Shown here in pieces: positions 22,033 to 29,435 of a stretch of DNA of 29,435 nt. A model generated the notes under the pieces. The model did no database searches. It saw only the letters and a program-made list of their open reading frames with translations, and was not told where the DNA came from. The stretch is taken from positions 1-29,435 of the forward strand of contig CAYUIQ010000095.1 of NCBI GenBank assembly GCA_964444795.1. Direction: 5' to 3'. Position 1 is the stretch's first letter. Each line of letters begins with the position of its first letter. A program made the position numbers and the translations under genes. This stretch comes from JABMRP01 sp964444795. GTDB taxonomy: Bacteria; Planctomycetota; Planctomycetia; Pirellulales; Thermoguttaceae.

Positions 22033-22107
22033 AAAAAGAGCCCGCCGCGGAATTGCTTCCCGCGACGGGCTCTTGGGATACCTGGTCGATCAGGCTCTTG
22101 GGATACC
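22033..22107 (-). terminator. Terminator/attenuator-like RNA element, copy B
   Basis: On the minus strand GGTATC-CCA-AGAGCC occurs twice (22107-22093 and 22082-22068). The second copy enters a GC-rich hairpin (AAGAGCCCGTCGCGGG pairing with CCGCGGCGGGCTCTT) followed by five T residues. It ends 22 bases before the HTH gene start. The architecture matches the element at 13354-13436 box by box (GGTATC, AGAGCC, spacer, GGTATC, AGAGCC, terminator). The hairpin would terminate transcripts from the HD gene unless an alternative fold is used. Confidence 0.75.
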
Positions 22108-22168
22108 TCTGGTACGCCCCCCTACCATAACGGAAGGGCTGGCCTACTTTCAAGCAAAAAGATGCAAG

Positions 22169-22738
22169 TCATTCCGCGGCAAGATGTTCGAGGCAGTCGA
22201 CGACTTGCCGCAGCTCCTCGACCCAGGGCGAGATCCCGTGGGATTGCAGCGCATCGGCCATGGCCCGATAGTACCAGAGCGTACCGTCGCGCCCGCCTTG
22301 AAAATGGCTCCACACGGACTCGCCGACCCGTCGATGCGCCCGTACCAAACTCCAGCCGTTGACGATCTTGTCGCAAGCGACAATCAGACGGACCGACGGC
22401 GAGGCCGCCCGCACGTGAGCGACGTGGGCATCCTTGCGCTGGCGCCAGGGCGGCTTGGGGTGCATGTCGGTGTCGGTACAGCCGTCGACGATCTCCACCA
22501 CCCGATCACCGAAACGACGGCGGATTTCTTCCCGCGTCCGGGCGCCTCCCTGATCCTCGATCGCGTCGTGCAACAGGGCCGCGATCGCCTCGTCCTCGTC
22601 GGCGCCATATTCCAGCGCCCGAGCGGTCACTTCGAGAAGATGAGCGACGTACGGTTCGCCGAACACTTTGCGTTGCTGCCGGGCGTGCAATCCGGCGGCC
22701 AGCGAAAGGGCCGTTTCAAATCGGGAAGTGAGTTCCAT
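22169..22738 (-). CDS. HD-domain hydrolase, small alarmone hydrolase-like
   Basis: A 189-residue protein. It carries the RelA/SpoT-type HD signature: HARQQRKVFGEPYVAHLLEV with His 18 and 33, LLHDAIEDQGG (HD 57-58, ED 61-62) and VACDKIVN (D123, N127). There is no synthetase domain, so it resembles stand-alone (p)ppGpp hydrolases such as MESH1. It may lower alarmone levels in infected cells or act on another phosphorylated nucleotide. It has a 24-base gap to the preceding gene and is followed by the RNA element. The family call is solid; the substrate is inferred. Confidence 0.8.
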   Translation of the reverse strand: MELTSRFETALSLAAGLHARQQRKVFGEPYVAHLLEVTARALEYGADEDEAIAALLHDAIEDQGGARTREEIRRRFGDRVVEIVDGCTDTDMHPKPPWRQRKDAHVAHVRAASPSVRLIVACDKIVNGWSLVRAHRRVGESVWSHFQGGRDGTLWYYRAMADALQSHGISPWVEELRQVVDCLEHLAAE

Positions 22739-22762
22739 GAAGCTATCGGCCGTCGCGGTTCT

Positions 22763-23221
22763 TCAGCGTGGTTTCGTCGGGGCGCGCGGCGGGTTGCTCT
22801 GCCGGTCCACGCTCCGATCGAGCACCGATTCCAGCGCGGCGATCCGCTCCAACAACTGCTGGCGCTGGCGCTGGCAGTCTTGGCGATCGCGCAACAGCCG
22901 AAGCAGGTAACAACGGGCCCTGCTGAACAGTTTGGCGTTGGCGGCGAAATGGCGGCGGTGCTCGTTCGGCGCATCACCGACCGCCCGGTCGATAAGATGC
23001 CGGCCGTCGGGCAACGTGGCCACGACAACGCCGTCGCCTTCGGCCGCGTCGTCGATCACCAAAGGTCCCGGGCTGGCTGCCTGGCAGAGTTCGTCGATGC
23101 GCTCCGCCTCCTGGTCAGTCAGCGGAGCCAAGCGTTCCACTTGAAGCGGATCGAAGACCGCACTGTCCCTGATATCCTCGATTTCCGCCAGTTCTTCCGA
23201 ACAGTCGTAGCGATGAGTCAT
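22763..23221 (-). CDS. Phage protein of unknown function, first gene of the block
   Basis: A 152-residue soluble protein with an acidic N-terminal half (SEELAEIEDIRDSAVFDPLQ), a strand region (PGPLVIDDAAEGDGVVVATL) and a long helical/coiled C-terminus (CYLLRLLRDRQDCQRQRQQL) ending in basic residues. Start at 23221 is preceded by GGGGGAG. It is the right-most minus-strand phage gene and follows a candidate promoter. No family recognised. Confidence 0.6.
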   Translation of the reverse strand: MTHRYDCSEELAEIEDIRDSAVFDPLQVERLAPLTDQEAERIDELCQAASPGPLVIDDAAEGDGVVVATLPDGRHLIDRAVGDAPNEHRRHFAANAKLFSRARCYLLRLLRDRQDCQRQRQQLLERIAALESVLDRSVDRQSNPPRAPTKPR

Positions 23222-23286
23222 GGCAGCTCCCCCGGTCGAGACATGGCCCCCTTTTCCCGCTGGAGGCACCGAAGTACTACACCATT

Positions 23287-23316
23287 ATTCTACCGGATAC
23301 CGGCTCGCGATGACAG
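23287..23316 (-). promoter_or_regulatory. Candidate promoter for the phage block
   Basis: On the minus strand CTGTCA (23316-23311) and TAGAAT (23292-23287) are separated by 18 bases and lie about 65 bases before the start at 23221. The match to the sigma-70 consensus is moderate. The gap from 23222 to 23457 holds no other feature I can support. Confidence 0.4.
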
Positions 23317-23457
23317 TGCGGACGAGCGAGTGAGAAGCAAGAATCGCTCGCCAATGGGGGGTGGGGGGGTAGGCGATGACGAAGTGGTGCGGTGTTGACC
23401 GTGTCCGGCCGACTCCCGTCGCGGGCGCTGGGGCTAACCCGGTTGAACCAACGGAGC

Positions 23458-24420
23458 CTACGGTCCCAACCGCCCGGCCTGCCCGCCTTCGTGGATGCTG
23501 AACTCCGCCCAGATGGGGAAGTGATCGGAAACGGCCAGCGCTTGCTCCTTGGATAAGTCGAAATGTTCCATCAGATCGAGCACGCCGGCGCTGCCGGTGA
23601 ATTCGACGGTCGCCATGCGATCGAAGAGAACATTGTCGGCCAGGTGGGTCCTTCGTACCATCGTCGGCGTTCCGGACAGGGCCCATCCGATATGAGGTAT
23701 ATCCATGAGTTGCCCGAGGTGCTCTTGATCGACGTTCAGATCACCCAGCAAGATGACGTCGTCTTCGTCGCGCGGGTTGTCGCGTACCGCCCGAAAGACA
23801 TCGTCCAACACGTTCAGCTCGCGTGCCGTGTTCTCGGAATCGGTGTGGACGTTGATGAGGGTGAAGGTAAACGCTTCTTCCGGTGACGGTCCGCGGACAA
23901 TGAATGCCGCCACCAGCGGTTCGTGCCGCAATCGCCGGCCCTCGTCTTTGACCAGACAGACCGTGCTGTTGTCGACCGCCACGCTGGCCCGATCGAAGAG
24001 AAACGCGCTGCGCGTCTGGCTTGCCGTACTTGCCGTGCCGGGCTGGTCGACCAGCGCGTAGTGCCGGCCGTCGGCATTGACTTTCTCAAGCAGTTTCGGC
24101 AGGACGCCCCGATCGTCCGGCGAAATCTCCTGCAAGGCCACAATGTCGTACCGCCGGATTGTATCGGTGAGGATCCGGCCCACGTGCCCGCTGCTGAGCT
24201 TGCCGGCGTTGAGGTTCTGTAGATTGAACGAGGCGATCCGGATCCGATCTTCCTCGCGACTGACGGGAATCTCCTCCGGGAGACTGTCCTTGGAAGACTC
24301 GCTCCCGGCGGACCACTCGCCAATCCCGGGCAGTTCCCGAACGTCATAGTTCTCGGCAACGAACCATCCACCGGCTGCCGCTCCCGCGGCCAACGCTGCG
24401 ATTGCCACCATTCTCACCAT
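23458..24420 (-). CDS. Membrane-anchored endonuclease/exonuclease/phosphatase-fold protein
   Basis: A 320-residue protein. An N-terminal hydrophobic anchor (MVAIAALAAGAAAGGWFVAE) precedes a DNase I-like fold with RIASFNLQNLN, DIVALQEIS (Glu 98), FTLINVHTDSEN, VILLGDLNVD and AVSDHFPIWAEF, the full set of motifs. It could be a secreted nuclease or a phosphodiesterase/phosphatase; the substrate is not determined by the motifs. The ATG at 24420 was chosen for GGAGG upstream. It follows the molybdopterin gene by 36 bases and appears chromosomal, outside the phage. Confidence 0.85.
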   Translation of the reverse strand: MVRMVAIAALAAGAAAGGWFVAENYDVRELPGIGEWSAGSESSKDSLPEEIPVSREEDRIRIASFNLQNLNAGKLSSGHVGRILTDTIRRYDIVALQEISPDDRGVLPKLLEKVNADGRHYALVDQPGTASTASQTRSAFLFDRASVAVDNSTVCLVKDEGRRLRHEPLVAAFIVRGPSPEEAFTFTLINVHTDSENTARELNVLDDVFRAVRDNPRDEDDVILLGDLNVDQEHLGQLMDIPHIGWALSGTPTMVRRTHLADNVLFDRMATVEFTGSAGVLDLMEHFDLSKEQALAVSDHFPIWAEFSIHEGGQAGRLGP

Positions 24421-24456
24421 CAAATGTTCCTCCTTGCTGGGCTGCTCACGGGGGGG

Positions 24457-24966
24457 TCAGCGCCGGGCCTCTCGAACCAAGTGGCCCAACTCGGGCAAGA
24501 TCAGTTTTTCCATCGCCAAGCGGACGGCGGCTCGGGAGCCGGGCATGGTCAGCACAACGGTACCACCCATCAGCCCGCCGGTCGCCCGACTGAGCATTGC
24601 CGCGGGGCCGATCTCTTCGAAACTGAGCATGCGAAACAGTTCGCCGTAGCCGGGCAGGGGTTTATTCAGCAGAGCGGCAACGGTCTCGAACGTCTGATCT
24701 CGGCTCCCCAGCCCGGTTCCGCCGGTCATCAGCACTGCGTCGACGTCCTCCCGATCGCGCAACCCCACCAGCAGTTGGCGCATGGGCTCCGGTTCGTCGC
24801 GGAGAATCTGGCGCAGTGTCACCGGATGACCGGCCTCGGACAATCGATCGACGATCGTCTGCCCACCCGAATCGGTTTCCAAAGTCCGCGTGTCGCTCAC
24901 CGTAATCACGGCACACCGCACCACGGAGGGGGCTTCGGCCTTGTGTTGATCTGGGACACGACTCAC
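24457..24966 (-). CDS. moaB: Molybdopterin adenylyltransferase-like protein (MoaB/MogA family)
   Basis: A 169-residue protein with CAVITVSDTRTLETDSGGQT at the N-terminus and MTGGTGLGSRDQTFE (TGGTG 81-85), the nucleotide and molybdopterin-binding motif, then LPGYGELFRMLSFEEIGPAA. The size and motifs fit MoaB, which activates molybdopterin with ATP before metal insertion. Start GTG at 24966 has a GGGGAG ribosome site. Divergent from the HEAT-repeat gene and upstream of the nuclease gene. Confidence 0.88.
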   Translation of the reverse strand: MSRVPDQHKAEAPSVVRCAVITVSDTRTLETDSGGQTIVDRLSEAGHPVTLRQILRDEPEPMRQLLVGLRDREDVDAVLMTGGTGLGSRDQTFETVAALLNKPLPGYGELFRMLSFEEIGPAAMLSRATGGLMGGTVVLTMPGSRAAVRLAMEKLILPELGHLVREARR

Positions 24967-25119
24967 GGTAAAGCTCCCCTAACCTGAATTACTCATGTGT
25001 GTGCCACGACTACACCCACCCGAAAGAGGGGGTCTTGTCCAGATGGCGACCGATTTGGCCGTTGGGGCACCGTGCATCTGGGAGAACTGCGTCCCTGGGA
25101 GGCCGTTGGCCACTTCGGT

Positions 25120-25149
25120 TTGGCCAAATTCCTCGCTAACCGGTATACT
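25120..25149 (+). promoter_or_regulatory. Candidate promoter of the HEAT-repeat gene
   Basis: TTGGCC at 25120-25125 and TATACT at 25144-25149 are 18 bases apart and lie 57 bases before the start at 25206. The rest of the 24967-25205 gap between divergent genes holds no open frame I trust. Confidence 0.45.
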
Positions 25150-25205
25150 AGAGATATCGGCGATGGGGGCAAAGTTTGCCCAACGATATCCCGGAGGAGA
25201 TGGCC

Positions 25206-26405
25206 ATGAGGTATCCGTACGCAACTTGGCTGGGGGCCGTCGGCCTGATCCTACTGGCGGGCAGTCCCCTGCCCGGCGAGGTGTTCATTCTCGACAACGG
25301 CGGCCGGGTGGAAGGCGAGTTGGTCAATCCCGGGCAGTCGCCCCGCACGGAGTACATCGTCCAGATTTCGCCCGGCGTGAAGATCGTTCTCGCCCGGTCC
25401 CAGGTGAAGACCGTCACCGGGCAGTTGCCGGCCCAGCGCGAGTACGAGGCGATCCGGCCCGCGTTTCCCGACACGGTGGACGATCAATGGGCGCTGGCCG
25501 AGTGGTGCCGCGAGCAAGGTCTTGTCACCAATCGCAAGATCCATCTGCGGCGGATCATCGAGCTGCAGCCCGATCACGAAAAGGCCCATCTTGCCTTGCG
25601 CCATAGCCGGCACGGCGGTCAGTGGATGACGCAGCAAGAGTGGATGGAGAGCCGGGGTCTACGGCAGTACAAAGGCCGATGGCTGACACCGCAGGAGATC
25701 GAACTACTCGAACAAAAGCGAGTCCAGAGCGACGCCGAGAAGAAGTGGCTCCGCGATCTCGAGCGTTGGGAGGGCTGGCTCGGCAAGCCCGATCGCGCCC
25801 TGCAAGCCCGCAAGGAGATCGAAGCGATCAAAGCCCCGGCGGCCGTGCGGGCGTTGCAGGCTGGGATGCGACGTCAGTTCAGCGGCCGGTATCGAGAACT
25901 CTACGCCCGCGCGCTGGCTCAGATCGGAACCCCCGAGGCCATCCGGGTTCTGGTCGACAGTTCGATGGGCGATCCGGACGACGAGGTTCGGTTTGCGTGC
26001 ATCGAGCACCTGCGCGAGATGCGCGACCGGAATATTGCGTCCTACTACGTCGGCGCGATTGCCAGCAAGGACAACGGCACGGTCAACCGGGCGGCCGTGG
26101 CGCTGGGACATTTGGGAGATCCCTCGGCCGTCGGCCCGCTCATCGAAGCCCTGGTCACCGCCCACAAATTCAAGTACAGCAGCGGATCGTCCGGGAGCAT
26201 CTCTCCGACGTTTTCTTCCGGCGGTGGCGGCGGACTGGCCATGGGGAGTAGCAACAAGGTCGTCACCCGCTATTTCGAGAACCGGCCTGTCCTCGACGCC
26301 CTGGCCGCTCTGACCGGCGAGAATTTCGGCTTCAACGAGCAGGCCTGGCGAGGTTGGTTTGCCTCGAAGCAACGGGCCAATCCCGTCGATATCCGCCGTG
26401 ATTGA
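25206..26405 (+). CDS. Exported HEAT-repeat-containing protein
   Basis: A 399-residue protein with a signal peptide (MRYPYATWLGAVGLILLAGS). An N-terminal beta region (EVFILDNGGRVEGELVNPGQ) resembles a domain in planctomycete exported proteins; a helical section (WMTQQEWMESRGLRQYKGRW, LTPQEIELLEQKR) follows, then HEAT-like repeats (about 215-320: REIDxxxx pattern with PEAIRVLVDSSMGDPDDEVR and AAVALGHLGDPSAVGPLIEA). A Gly/Ser-rich loop interrupts the last repeat. Start at the ATG six bases after GGAGGAG; upstream Mets are less well spaced. Its stop lies 38 bases before the next gene, suggesting co-transcription. Probably a scaffold for protein interactions outside the cytoplasm. Confidence 0.8.
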   Translation: MRYPYATWLGAVGLILLAGSPLPGEVFILDNGGRVEGELVNPGQSPRTEYIVQISPGVKIVLARSQVKTVTGQLPAQREYEAIRPAFPDTVDDQWALAEWCREQGLVTNRKIHLRRIIELQPDHEKAHLALRHSRHGGQWMTQQEWMESRGLRQYKGRWLTPQEIELLEQKRVQSDAEKKWLRDLERWEGWLGKPDRALQARKEIEAIKAPAAVRALQAGMRRQFSGRYRELYARALAQIGTPEAIRVLVDSSMGDPDDEVRFACIEHLREMRDRNIASYYVGAIASKDNGTVNRAAVALGHLGDPSAVGPLIEALVTAHKFKYSSGSSGSISPTFSSGGGGGLAMGSSNKVVTRYFENRPVLDALAALTGENFGFNEQAWRGWFASKQRANPVDIRRD

Positions 26406-26443
26406 CCGGCGGCGTCAGCAGCCGTTTTCCCAGAGTCACAACC

Positions 26444-27895
26444 ATGCCACTGGATCGAAGAGCGGCACTAAAGGCGATCGCGGCAACCACACTCGGCGGA
26501 TCCGCTTGGCAAACCGTCCGCGGTGCCGAACCGGCCAAGGGGGAACTCTCGATCCCACGCGAACTTCGTGCCGACGTTTGCATCATCGGCGGCGGTAGCG
26601 GAGGGATCGGTGCCGCGCTGGCCGCCTCGCGGGCCGGCGCCGACGTGATCCTCATCGAGCGACAGCCGAAACTCGGCGGCACGTCTACTCGGGCGTATGT
26701 CTGCCATTGGGGCTCCGGCCCCGGAGACCGCTTCGCCCACGAGATCTACCAGCGGCTGCGGAAGTTACCCCATGCCGTGGGTATCACCTCCGATCACAAC
26801 GCCGACCGGCGCAAGGGTTCGTTCGGCCTGTGGCTCATCACCCCCGGTTTGAAATACGAACAAACGCTGCGCCGCGCCGGCTTGACCCGCCCCGACTGGT
26901 ACGGCGTGGCCTTCGACCCCGACGCCCTTTCAGCGGTCGCCGCCAAACTGCTAGCCGAGACGGGCCGTTGTCGCGTGCTGACCGAAACGACGTTCGTCGC
27001 CGTGCAAGCCGAGGGCGATCGCCTGATTTCGATTCGCGCCAACTCGGGCTCGGGAGAGGTCTTTACCGTCCGGGCAAGTGTGTTCGTCGATAGCACGGGC
27101 GGCGCCCATCTCTGTCGCGCGGCCGGGTGCGAGATGATGTTGGGTCCGGAGCCCCGCGAGCGCTTCGACGAGCCGTTTGCTCCCGAGACGCCCGAGAAAA
27201 CGCTCAACGCCATTTCCCTCTGCTACCGGGTCCGCCCGAGCGACAACCCCGTGCGTCAAGCGGCGCCCGATCCGCCGGTTGGCAACTGGCCTCGCTCGGC
27301 GCACGTCAGTTCGGTTCCCGGCGGCGGGCTGATTCTCAACCCGCTGGCCACACTGCCGGGCCGGGCACTGATCGACTTGGGATACGATGAGTGCATGGCC
27401 CGATGCAAGCGGCTCGTGCAAGCCCAATGGCGATGGTGGCAAGCGATGCCCACCTTTGCACCACACGAGTTCCATAGCTTCGCCCCGATGCTGGGCATCC
27501 GTGAGAGCTATCGCGTGGTCGGCCGGTACGTGCTCACGCAACACGATCTCACCGCCGGGCTGGCCGGACAGAAACACTCCGACCTGATCGCCACGGCCGA
27601 ACATCCCATGGACGTTCACGGGTCGGGCGGCCGACGTGTCCACGGCGCGTTGAAAGGCCCCTACGGCATCCCCTACCGCTGCCTGATCCCCGAGGGACAC
27701 GCCAACCTGCTGGTCGCTTGCCGGGGTGCCAGTTTCAGCCACATCGCTGCCTCCAGTTGCCGTCTTTCCCGCACCATCCTCGCCCTCGGCCACGCCGCCG
27801 GATTAGCCGCCGCAGAGGCCGTGAAGAGCAATGTGAGTGTCAGTGACGTCGACGTGGTGGGGATGCAAGAAGGGTTGGGAATCGAACTGCGATAG
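26444..27895 (+). CDS. FAD-dependent oxidoreductase with twin-arginine-like signal
   Basis: A 483-residue protein. The N-terminus (LDRRAALKAIAATTLGGSAW) is a plausible Tat export signal, then VCIIGGGSGGIGAALAASRA with GGGSGG at 49-54 and LIERQPKLGG completing an FAD-binding Rossmann fold. Later DSTGGAHLCRAAGC, GIRESYRVVGRYVL and YRCLIP...NLLVACRGAS motifs match the FAD-dependent oxidoreductase family common in planctomycetes. Substrate unknown. The ATG at 26444 is chosen because an upstream TTG would overlap the previous stop. Follows the HEAT gene closely. Confidence 0.85.
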   Translation: MPLDRRAALKAIAATTLGGSAWQTVRGAEPAKGELSIPRELRADVCIIGGGSGGIGAALAASRAGADVILIERQPKLGGTSTRAYVCHWGSGPGDRFAHEIYQRLRKLPHAVGITSDHNADRRKGSFGLWLITPGLKYEQTLRRAGLTRPDWYGVAFDPDALSAVAAKLLAETGRCRVLTETTFVAVQAEGDRLISIRANSGSGEVFTVRASVFVDSTGGAHLCRAAGCEMMLGPEPRERFDEPFAPETPEKTLNAISLCYRVRPSDNPVRQAAPDPPVGNWPRSAHVSSVPGGGLILNPLATLPGRALIDLGYDECMARCKRLVQAQWRWWQAMPTFAPHEFHSFAPMLGIRESYRVVGRYVLTQHDLTAGLAGQKHSDLIATAEHPMDVHGSGGRRVHGALKGPYGIPYRCLIPEGHANLLVACRGASFSHIAASSCRLSRTILALGHAAGLAAAEAVKSNVSVSDVDVVGMQEGLGIELR

Positions 27896-28208
27896 CCAAG
27901 TCGACGCGGCGAGCAATATGCAGGCGCAGCGCGACCGAAAACCCGATAGAGACCTTTGAGGGAGCTGGTCCACTCCATGGAGTGCATAAACGCCGTCCCC
28001 CTGGAGGCTGGCCGGCAATCAGCCCTACAGACCTCCTTCAACGCCTTTCCTTGCTGCGTCTGCAATCGATGATTGACAACTCTGGCCCGTTAGGCCAGAC
28101 TTATTGTTAATTCAACTCCCTATCAGTTGTTGAGGCCTGAAGCGGGGAAGGATTAGGTTGACGCAAATCCTTTCGCAGGACAGATTAAGCGACCTCAGGA
28201 GAGTGAGC
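27896..28208 (+). other. Intergenic region before the methyltransferase, with possible terminator
   Basis: No coding sequence is convincing here. A hairpin TCTGGCC-CGTTA-GGCCAGA occupies 28081-28099 and is followed by the T-rich CTTATTGTTAATT, a possible terminator for the upstream gene. A palindrome CACTCCATGGAGTG lies near 27973-27986. GC drops near 28080, where the sequence passes into the methyltransferase region. Confidence 0.45.
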
Positions 28209-29414
28209 ATGGACGTGGCGCGACGAAAGAATCTGGGTTCGTACTACACGCCGGATCAGGTGGTTCATTGCTTGGTCCGCTGGGCAACAAAGAGAAAGTC
28301 GGACAGGCTTCTTGATCCCGCGTGCGGTGACGGTCGGTTTCTGGCAGCGCATCGAAACAGTGTTGGGGTTGAGCAGGACCGGAAAGCCACGACGATTGTC
28401 CACCAGCGTTCCCCCGGATCGTTGATCCACGAAGGCGATTTTTTCACCTGGGCAAAGGAGACGCACGAGCGTTTTGAATGTGCTGCGGGAAACCCCCCAT
28501 TCATCCGGTATCACCGGTTCACAGGGAAGGTTCGCAAGGCCGCTCAAGAACTCTGCGAGCGGCACGGTGCGAAATTCTCGTCGCTTAGTTCATCGTGGGC
28601 ACCGTTCCTCGTCGCCACAGCGTCACTGCTGAAACGCGGCGGACGGATGGCGTTTGTAGTGCCTGCTGAAATTGGACACGCACCGTACGCAATTCCGGCC
28701 CTACGGTACTTGAAGGATCACTTCGATCTGCTCCATGTCATTGCAGTCCGCAACAAACTGTTCCCTGCACTTTCAGAGGATTGTTGGTTGTTGTACTGTG
28801 ATGGGTTTGGCGGGAAGACACAGCGATTGCAACTCTCGGCCCTCGACACATTTGTCCCCTCAGAGACTCCGCCGAAGCAGAAAACGGACATCAGCGTCAG
28901 GGAATGGGAACAATGGAATCACCGACTTCGGTCGTTTCTTCTTCCCACTGCTGTACGAGAGTTGTATCAACGGACAATCGAATCGGCACATGCTTTCCGG
29001 ATTGGTGATGTTGCTCAGGTAAGCATTGGATACGTAACGGGTGCCAACGATTTCTTTCACATGCGCCCTTCCGAAGCAAAGAAACTCAAGATTACTCCCC
29101 GGTTTCTCTTGCCTGCAGTTCGGAACGGCAAATTCCTTTCAGGGAAAGCGATCACCAATGCGACGGTTGAATCGTGGCGTCGGCGAGACGAGCCGACGTT
29201 TCTTCTGCGAATCAAGCGGACAGATAACGTGCCTCCGGCAGTTGAAAAGTATCTCAACTCGGAAGCGGGCCGAAAAGCACGCACAGCGTACAAGTGCCGG
29301 GTTCGCGATCCGTGGTACTGTGTGCCGGACGTGACGAAGCCGCAGGGGTTTCTTTCGTACATGAGCGGCGGGGGTCCTGCACTAGTCCTTAACGAAGCGA
29401 CCCCTTCACGTTAA
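28209..29414 (+). CDS. N6-adenine DNA methyltransferase, 3' end probably frameshifted
   Basis: A 401-residue frame with DPACGDGRF (motif I, 36-44) and GNPPFIRY (motif IV, 94-101), the signature of class I N6-adenine methyltransferases such as Eco57I/TaqI type. SYYTPDQVV near residue 11 is also characteristic, so the ATG at 28209 with GGAGA upstream is preferred to TTG at 28158. The C-terminus looks like a target-recognition region. The frame stops at 29412-29414 in a place where family members usually continue, and removing one base from CCCC at 29401-29404 keeps it open to the window end. Base composition is lower in GC than neighbours, a sign of transfer. A linked restriction gene may lie beyond the edge. 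Confidence 0.85.
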   Translation: MDVARRKNLGSYYTPDQVVHCLVRWATKRKSDRLLDPACGDGRFLAAHRNSVGVEQDRKATTIVHQRSPGSLIHEGDFFTWAKETHERFECAAGNPPFIRYHRFTGKVRKAAQELCERHGAKFSSLSSSWAPFLVATASLLKRGGRMAFVVPAEIGHAPYAIPALRYLKDHFDLLHVIAVRNKLFPALSEDCWLLYCDGFGGKTQRLQLSALDTFVPSETPPKQKTDISVREWEQWNHRLRSFLLPTAVRELYQRTIESAHAFRIGDVAQVSIGYVTGANDFFHMRPSEAKKLKITPRFLLPAVRNGKFLSGKAITNATVESWRRRDEPTFLLRIKRTDNVPPAVEKYLNSEAGRKARTAYKCRVRDPWYCVPDVTKPQGFLSYMSGGGPALVLNEATPSR

Positions 29415-29435
29415 TTGCATGAAAAAACTCGAAAC

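Larger units (their letters stand above)
33..23221 (-). mobile_element. Prophage or prophage-derived island (siphovirus/HK97-like), right part
   Basis: About 29 consecutive minus-strand genes with short or overlapping junctions include both terminase subunits, portal, capsid protease/scaffold, major capsid protein, neck proteins, tail terminator, tail tube and a frameshifted tail chaperone, in the order known from lambda-like siphoviruses. The right boundary is placed before 23458, where gene content becomes chromosomal. No attachment site, tRNA or integrase was found at this edge. The left boundary lies outside the window or near position 33. The absence of a recognisable tape-measure gene leaves open whether the element is complete. 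Confidence 0.85.

Noticed and set aside
23356..23369. G-run pair (six and seven G) as a possible G-quadruplex
   Set aside because: Only two long runs are close together, so a stable quadruplex is not well supported; no gene relation seen.
21280..23398. Plus-strand frames of 360 and 522 codons opposite the early phage genes
   Set aside because: Antisense to the HTH, HD and peptidase genes, no recognisable motif, highly basic translations.
23285..23686. Minus-strand 133-codon frame at the phage boundary
   Set aside because: It overlaps the end of the nuclease gene in another frame, has low-complexity content and no ribosome site.
27673..28065. Minus-strand 130-codon frame after the FAD oxidoreductase
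   Set aside because: It runs into the end of a well-supported plus-strand gene and has no start signal; possibly a repeat-derived translation, not reported as a gene.
1..29435. tRNA, rRNA, integrase or attachment site
   Set aside because: None could be recognised, including at the suspected right boundary near 23222-23457.

Overview
The window is GC-rich and reads as part of a planctomycete chromosome, probably order Pirellulales. This is inferred from the style of the proteins (Ser-rich tails, a HEAT-repeat lipoprotein-like gene, a twin-arginine FAD oxidoreductase, a helix-turn-helix/zinc-ribbon regulator of a type I associate with that group) and from its repeat families. It was not tested by database search.

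Bases 33-23221 are one long minus-strand block that I read as a prophage or prophage-derived island of siphovirus/HK97 type. In transcription order (right to left) it encodes: an unknown 152-aa protein, an HD-type alarmone-hydrolase-like protein, a small HTH/zinc-ribbon regulator, a permuted NlpC/P60-like hydrolase, a secreted trypsin-like protease with a C-terminal membrane segment, a small holin-like membrane protein, a ParB-like protein, an ABC-ATPase/GNAT fusion, small and large terminase, portal, a 60-aa protein, a capsid protease/scaffold, a decoration-like protein, the major capsid protein, several accessory virion proteins (one with a LamG fold), neck and tail-terminator proteins, the tail tube, a tail-assembly chaperone pair joined by a programmed -1 frameshift at GGGAAAC, three further virion or unknown proteins, and two glycosyltransferases. 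No integrase, recognisable tape-measure protein or tail-fibre gene is visible, so the element continues past the left edge, is degraded, or is domesticated.

The minus-strand block is punctuated by non-coding inserts. Several unrelated inverted-repeat families (2141-2202, 4141-4273, 9941-10011, 13731-13965, 20882-20972, and probably 9-32) each lie within a few bases to about 15 bases of the stop codon of the preceding gene. Two loci (13354-13436 and 22033-22107) share a tandem GGTATC...AGAGCC motif running into an intrinsic terminator just upstream of a start codon. They look like copies of one RNA element.

From about 23458 the content is ordinary chromosomal: a membrane-anchored endonuclease/exonuclease/phosphatase-fold protein and a MoaB/MogA-type molybdopterin protein (minus strand), then, divergently, a HEAT-repeat protein and a FAD-dependent oxidoreductase (plus strand). 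The last gene, at 28209, is an N6-adenine DNA methyltransferase of visibly lower GC. Its reading frame ends abruptly near the window edge and is probably frameshifted in a CCCC run.

Strongest leads: the GGGAAAC frameshift; the duplicated terminator-linked RNA element; the stop-codon-adjacent palindromes; the ParB-like plus ABC-ATPase/GNAT pair; and Ser-rich tails on virion proteins encoded in the same block as two glycosyltransferases.
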